DNA from: Quillaja saponaria
Lineage: Eukaryota > Streptophyta > Magnoliopsida > Fabales > Quillajaceae
NCBI GenBank assembly: GCA_029379385.1
Contig: CM055613.1
Span: 18,122,001-18,186,000 of the forward strand
DNA: 64,000 nt
Reading direction: 5' to 3'
In this document: positions 59,440-64,000 of the stretch, piece after piece
Layout of the letters: every line of letters begins with the position of its first letter
Numbering within the stretch: the first letter of the stretch is position 1
Position numbers and translations under genes: made by a program
The notes under the pieces: generated by a model
What the model was told of the DNA's origin: nothing
Seen by the model: the letters and a program-made list of their open reading frames with translations, nothing else
Database searches by the model: none

Positions 59440-59682
59440 ACCAATATTAAAGCCAGCAAGCAGCCAGCTTTCTCTTTCTCTTTCTCAGCGCATCATTTCT
59501 GTAAAAAAATAAAAATAAAAAATAAATTAAAACTCAAGGGATTCGGGGGCTGTAGCAATCCCGGTCCTCTCCTGTATTCATCATCTCCTATCTTTTCTCT
59601 CTCTTTCCCGCTCTTTCTCTCTCTAATTGTGCCATCAGACCGGCCTCCCAGTTTTGCTGAATAACTTTTTTGATTAGATCAG
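59440..59682 (+). other. Probable non-coding first exon (5' UTR) of the epsin gene
   Basis: A CT-rich segment (ctttctctttctctttctc near 59470; ctctctctttcccgctcttt near 59600), typical of plant 5' UTRs and Y-patches, ends at a good donor gatcAG/GTTCG (GT at 59683). The acceptor is tgttttcAG at 60456. The transcript start is not visible and the left limit is a guess. Confidence 0.45.
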
Positions 59683-60531
59683 GTTCGATTTTGTATGCTG
59701 TACTCAGATCTGGGTTTGTTATTATTGCGGGAATTTTCTGTGTTTTAGATCTAACAAGTCTCTTTAATCTCATAATTTTGTTGATTGTTCGGTAGAAAAT
59801 GAGATGCCTCGCAATCTGGATTTCCATTGATTTTTCATATTTCTTGCTGGCCTTCTGAATCAACATATATAAGAATTTATTTCAGTATTTCATTTTTTTG
59901 AATTAGATAAAGTTTTCATCTTCACCTTAGTTTTTCGTCACTGAATTTCATTAGCTTTGTTTGAATCAATTATGGCTGTTATATTTATTTTAAATGAAAA
60001 TCAATCTATCTTTTTTCTCAATGTTGGTATAGAATTAATATGTAGTTCTGGATATCCGAAGTAAGCTACATGCTGTTATACAAGATAATAGATAGTGTAG
60101 CCATAATAATTGAATATCTTATCATTTTCTATACCTTGTACGAATCCGAGTTAATCTTAAGGAAATGGGATAACTTTAATTATTCTGGATGTTCATTTCA
60201 TCGTAGATTATGGTTATAAATTTAGCAGCCAATAGTCATGACCACAATTATCTGATTGCTTTCCATCCAGTTAACTTCTTTAAGGAATAAATGGGATTTA
60301 AAGACATGAGACTTAATTGATAGTTCAAAGTTCTGTGGTTATAAAAGAAATGGAGATGTCTTCTTGAATTTTCTTATCAGATTCTGAGTGTGCATCGAAT
60401 TGTTGTTGAGAAAGTCTATAAGTCTTACTAATAGAAGTGCTTAAAAATGTTTTCAGTTGGGCTCATTTGAAGAGGATCGGGGAAGCGGTGGTGCTACCAT
60501 AAAGCTTAGTCTATTTTGAAGGCCAGCTACG

Positions 60532-63009
60532 ATGAAGAAGGTCTTTGGTCAAACTGTTAGAGACATGTAAGTCTAACAGTTACAAAAACACAATCATGAA
60601 TATGTAATTATGTATGTATAGTACAAATGATGATATCCTGATTTTCATTCTAGTGATTCATATTTATGTGTACATATCTTAACTCAACTCAGCCTTATAT
60701 CCCAAATTAGTTGGGGTTGGCATATTTTATGTGTACATATGATTAGTAAAAATTTTCCACTACAAGTGTTCTTTGGGTCTTCATCATTCAGATTAGAACC
60801 TTATTTACCTTTTCTCACTTCATTTTGTTTGTGTGCAGTAAAAGAGAAGTGAATAAGAAGGTCCTTAAAGTTCCTGGAATAGAACAGAAGGTAACCATTT
60901 TCTTGAAAACTGTCTTCCAATTTTGTATGTACAAGTCATGCTGAGTACTAGGTACTCAAATCTAGGATCAATGGTGAAGAGGATTGAGTCATAACTGCTG
61001 CATGGGTAGTCTGAAGTCTGAATTTAAGGGCACAGTATTTCCTGTGAAATAGTTTGTACATAGTCTTGATTCTTGAAATGTGACTATTGTGATAATGTTC
61101 CTCACATGCAAAGATACATGTTTTTTTCTACTCCTTTCAGGTTCTTGATGCTACTAGCAATGAGCCCTGGGGTCCTCATGGATCTCTTCTCGCAGATATT
61201 GCACATGCAACTAGAAACTAGTAAGCTTGAAACCTGCTTTATTTGATTATTGACATATGATTATTTGTTCAGAAGGAATTTATTTTTGAACAACCATGCA
61301 GTCATGAGTACCAGATGATCATGGCAGTAATCTGGAAGCGTATTAATGACACGGGCAAGAACTGGCGACATGTTTACAAGGTTCTAACTGGCCATTTTTA
61401 AGTTTTAGTTAAAATAAACGTAGTGCTGCTTTTCTTCACACAAGAAAAATAACAACTAATTTAGTGATCAAAACTCTAATATTCACCCTTTATCTTAGTT
61501 TGTAGTCCTTTGAATTCATGATGAAACTTTGTTTTAAACCTAGTATATTTAGTCTACAGTTACTACTTGTTAATTTCAAGCTCTTTTTGTTGGACTGCTG
61601 ATATCTGTTATTTTACCAGGCTTTGACAGTTCTAGAATACCTGGTGGCCCATGGCTCAGAGCGAATCATAGATGAGATCAAGGAACATGCTTATCAAATA
61701 TCTGTAATTTACATTTCCTTAGTCCATTTGCACTCTCTGATCTTGTGGAAATGATACGATATTACATAGCAAGTTATAATGTTGTTTCACTATGTGAACA
61801 GGCATTGTCCGATTTCCAATACATTGATTCCAGTGGAAGAGACCAGGGAAGCAATGTCAGAAAGAAATCGCAGAATCTTGTGGTCCTTGTGAACGATAAA
61901 GAAAGAATAGTAGAAGTTAGACAAAAGGCTGCAGAAAACAGAGACAAGTAATTTCACACTCCTGTTTTTTTCGTATTTATATTTTAACGTTGTTATTCAT
62001 ATTCTTATATCTGATTCCTGAATCCTAACAAGTAAGCATCAGAGATAATGATCCTGAATTTCAAACCATGTTGAGTTTAGCACAGGGTTCCTTTTCTCAT
62101 TATCAGTGTATTGTGGAAGTTGCCTCTTATAAAAGCTTAATCAGTAAAATTATCTATTTTTTATCCAAACATTAACGAATCAGCTTTTATGTCTATAAAT
62201 ATTGGAAAGTTTCTTGACTTTCTTATACTTGTCAAAAGAATTTGTTGAATGCTTTTGCATGGGAATTTGCATTTTTGTAGTCTTCACTTTCTTATGCATT
62301 GCATATTACTGGTAGCATTTTCAAACCCTAGGCTAACAAGAATGCGGCCGGCTAGTCTTAGAATGTCAATTTTCAAAATCTCTGGACTTTATTTTTCCAT
62401 TTTTTTGTAGATTTTTTTCTTGAAATAGTTGCTCTAGCTATTCTCAAATTTTTTTATTATCATAATTCATTAGGAAATCACTATATATTCCCTTTTTCCT
62501 AAAACCTAGTAGAGACACCTTATTGTTTTCATTTTTCTTACTGAGTTTAAGGGAACAATTAAAAGTATATGATGGAATAAACACAAACTTATATGTATAG
62601 ATTTCTCAATTTGATGGAGATGTATAATTGTGTTGATATCACCCATCAGGTTTCGCAACACATCATATGGTGGAATGCATAGGCCTGGTTCATATTCTAG
62701 TGAAGCTCATGGCGACAGATATGATGATGATCGTGTTGAAGGTCGTTATGGAAGCAGAGATGAAGATAGAAATGGTTATGATAGAGAAAGAGATTGGGGT
62801 AGGGATGATGATCGATATGGAAGAAATTGGGACTCGTATGGTCGTGATGGTAAAGATAATGAAGACCGTTATAGCAGAGATGGTTCAAGGGATGATGATT
62901 ATCGGGGAAGAAGTCGAACCATTGATGATTACCAGCATGGCTCTAGAAGCAAAAGCTCTGATAGAGACCGAGACAATACATACAATGATGATGGGCAATA
63001 TTCGTCTCG
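60532..63009 (+). CDS. Clathrin interactor EPSIN2/3-like protein, ENTH domain (3' partial)
   Basis: Adaptor that binds phosphoinositides and clathrin in vesicle traffic (trans-Golgi/vacuolar or plasma-membrane routes in plants). Coding exons: 60532-60566, 60839-60890, 61141-61220, 61302-61380, 61620-61703, 61802-61947 and 62650-63009. All have GT-AG borders and keep frame, giving 278 codons so far. Residues 1 to about 155 form the ENTH domain: [72 protein letters not shown] and [20 protein letters not shown]. From about 165 a low-complexity Arg/Asp/Tyr/Ser region follows ([20 protein letters not shown]), ending QYSSR at a GTATGT donor. The DPW/clathrin-binding C-terminus lies beyond the window. 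Identity rests on the strong match to the plant EPSIN2/EPSIN3 pattern, which has this Arg/Asp-rich insert; which paralogue it is cannot be decided. Confidence 0.93.
60663..60740. mobile_element. 48-bp insertion flanked by 15-bp direct repeats in an epsin intron
   Basis: The string tttatgtgtacatat occurs at 60663-60677 and 60726-60740. Between them lies actcaactcagccttat followed by cccaaattagttggggtt, a widely dispersed plant sequence resembling the 3' end of non-LTR elements. Direct repeats of this length around a short tail are the signature of target-primed insertion of a severely 5'-truncated LINE or SINE. Confidence 0.75.
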
Positions 63010-64000
63010 GTATGTGCTATTCTCCTAATAGATAATGCACTTAGTTCCTAATATTAGCCTTCTGTCATTCTTACTTATATTATTTTCTCAAGTATAGTTG
63101 TTTGTAGGTCTTTTAATCAATTGTGTTTGGTCCGTCTAGGGGAGAAATGAAACTTAGTAGACTTGGAGATCTTAAGATTTACTAACTGCTATAGACCAAT
63201 ATATTTGATGTAATAAAGACAACAAAAATAGCAAACAAGCAGCAGAATAATAGCAAAATAACTTGGAAGATTGAAGCTGAAATGATTATAAGAAATATTA
63301 GGGATTAAGTAATCCACTACAGTAATTACGGCCGACTATTGCTTTGCTTTTTCCTCCTTTTTCCTCCTTTTTCCTGCAACAATGTGATTGGCCAGTGTCA
63401 GTTTGGATCACTTCCATTAATCAGTTTAAGCAACATTAAAATTACAAAATTTTCTCCCAGCAAGTCACAAATGTTATATAAATTATTCACCACTGTATAC
63501 TTAAAGTAGAAAAGAAAAATGACATTAAGTGAGATATTAGTAAAGCTGACCAAGCAAATTACAAATAGCTGTTCACGTTGGCCTATATCAGAAGATTCAA
63601 ATAGTACTGGCTTTGAAATCTTCATATCTGGTGTGGCTCATTTTAAAAATAAATAAATATACAACTTGAGAAGCTTGAGGGAAAAAGAAAAAGAAAAACA
63701 GGAAAAGAAAAGGAGGTAGAAGTCGTACGTTTCAATGGATTTTCTGAAAGCCAAGATATGATGTCAAAGTAATAAAAGGGTATACAAGGTAGGAAAAAAA
63801 ATCAGAGAGTCATTGGAAGAGAAAGAGATCAAGCAAAAAAAGGAAAAAAAAAAATGGAAGAATAATAAAAGATTTTGTAATTATTGTTGCTTTCAGGATT
63901 TATTTCAACCTGATTTAATCAGATTTCTTAGAGAGGACTCTCCAAAAATCTGTTTTGTATGATTCCTTCGAAAGCCAACTTACAGTCTTACCAAACTGCC
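63010..64000 (+). other. Epsin intron continuing past the window edge
   Basis: It starts at the GTATGT donor (63010). I find no acceptor followed by a plausible epsin continuation before the end; the TTTCAG near 63891-63896 is not followed by an epsin-like frame. It contains an 11-bp repeat (ttttcctcctt-type, about 63350-63375) and purine-rich stretches at 63680-63720 and 63830-63855. Confidence 0.6.

Noticed and set aside
59300..59866. Short frames on both strands in the epsin 5' region
   Set aside because: They fall in UTR and intron sequence with CT- or A-rich low complexity. The coding start is clearly at 60532.
62667..63035. Alternative-frame and antisense frames over the epsin Arg/Asp exon
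   Set aside because: These come from the GAT/AGA-rich codon repetition. The frame that continues the ENTH domain through correct splice phases is the real one.
1..64000. CRISPR arrays, bacterial operons, rRNA genes
   Set aside because: None seen; all evidence points to plant nuclear DNA.

Overview
This window is nuclear DNA from a plant, most likely a eudicot. It is AT-rich, has spliced genes with canonical GT-AG introns, and carries a classical extensin, a plant-type epsin, CACTA DNA transposons and decayed Ty1/copia, Ty3/gypsy and RTE-type elements. The sequence alone does not fix the species. There are only two recognisable host genes, one at each edge. About 50 kb of nested, mostly dead transposable elements lies between them.

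Left edge (1-2302): the 3' part of a hydroxyproline-rich extensin (cell-wall structural protein). Its reading frame is broken by five single-base steps, all in C-runs. It is followed by a probable 3'-UTR intron and a poly(A) signal. Positions 2303-5729 are AT-rich intergenic DNA with a perfect 69-bp tandem duplication.

Positions 5945-14877 hold two nested non-autonomous CACTA elements. The outer one (5948-14874) is flanked by the 3-bp duplication cat. The inner one (6984-11880) is flanked by att and carries its own distinct subterminal repeats. Neither shows a recognisable transposase.

Positions 14878-16744 hold an LTR-like promoter region, a copia LTR fragment and an array of about 88-bp repeats. 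From about 16745 to 39332 runs an old minus-strand Ty3/gypsy (Tat-like) gag-pol. It has been interrupted by: a solo LTR (17575-18845, duplication gtggg); an LTR-LTR tandem whose internal region has shrunk to 13 bp (18922-21650); a minus-strand Ty1/copia element (21853-36364), itself hit by an RTE LINE fragment and by a complete non-autonomous LTR element (29363-34662); and a further LTR (39333-40811).

Positions 40812-53745 hold more LTR fragments, a copia protease piece and a second decayed minus-strand gypsy pol. Positions 53746-58450 are AT-rich, with a candidate solo LTR.

Right edge: an EPSIN2/3-type gene (clathrin-coat adaptor with an ENTH domain) on the plus strand. It has a 5'-UTR exon and seven coding exons in view and runs off the window. 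Its first intron after the ATG exon carries a 48-bp insertion flanked by 15-bp direct repeats.

The two host genes have no evident functional link: one builds the wall, the other acts in vesicle traffic. I found no undescribed enzymatic system. The most informative novelties are structural: the collapsed LTR-LTR junction, the nested CACTA pair, the epsin intron insertion, and the C-run frameshifts in the extensin.
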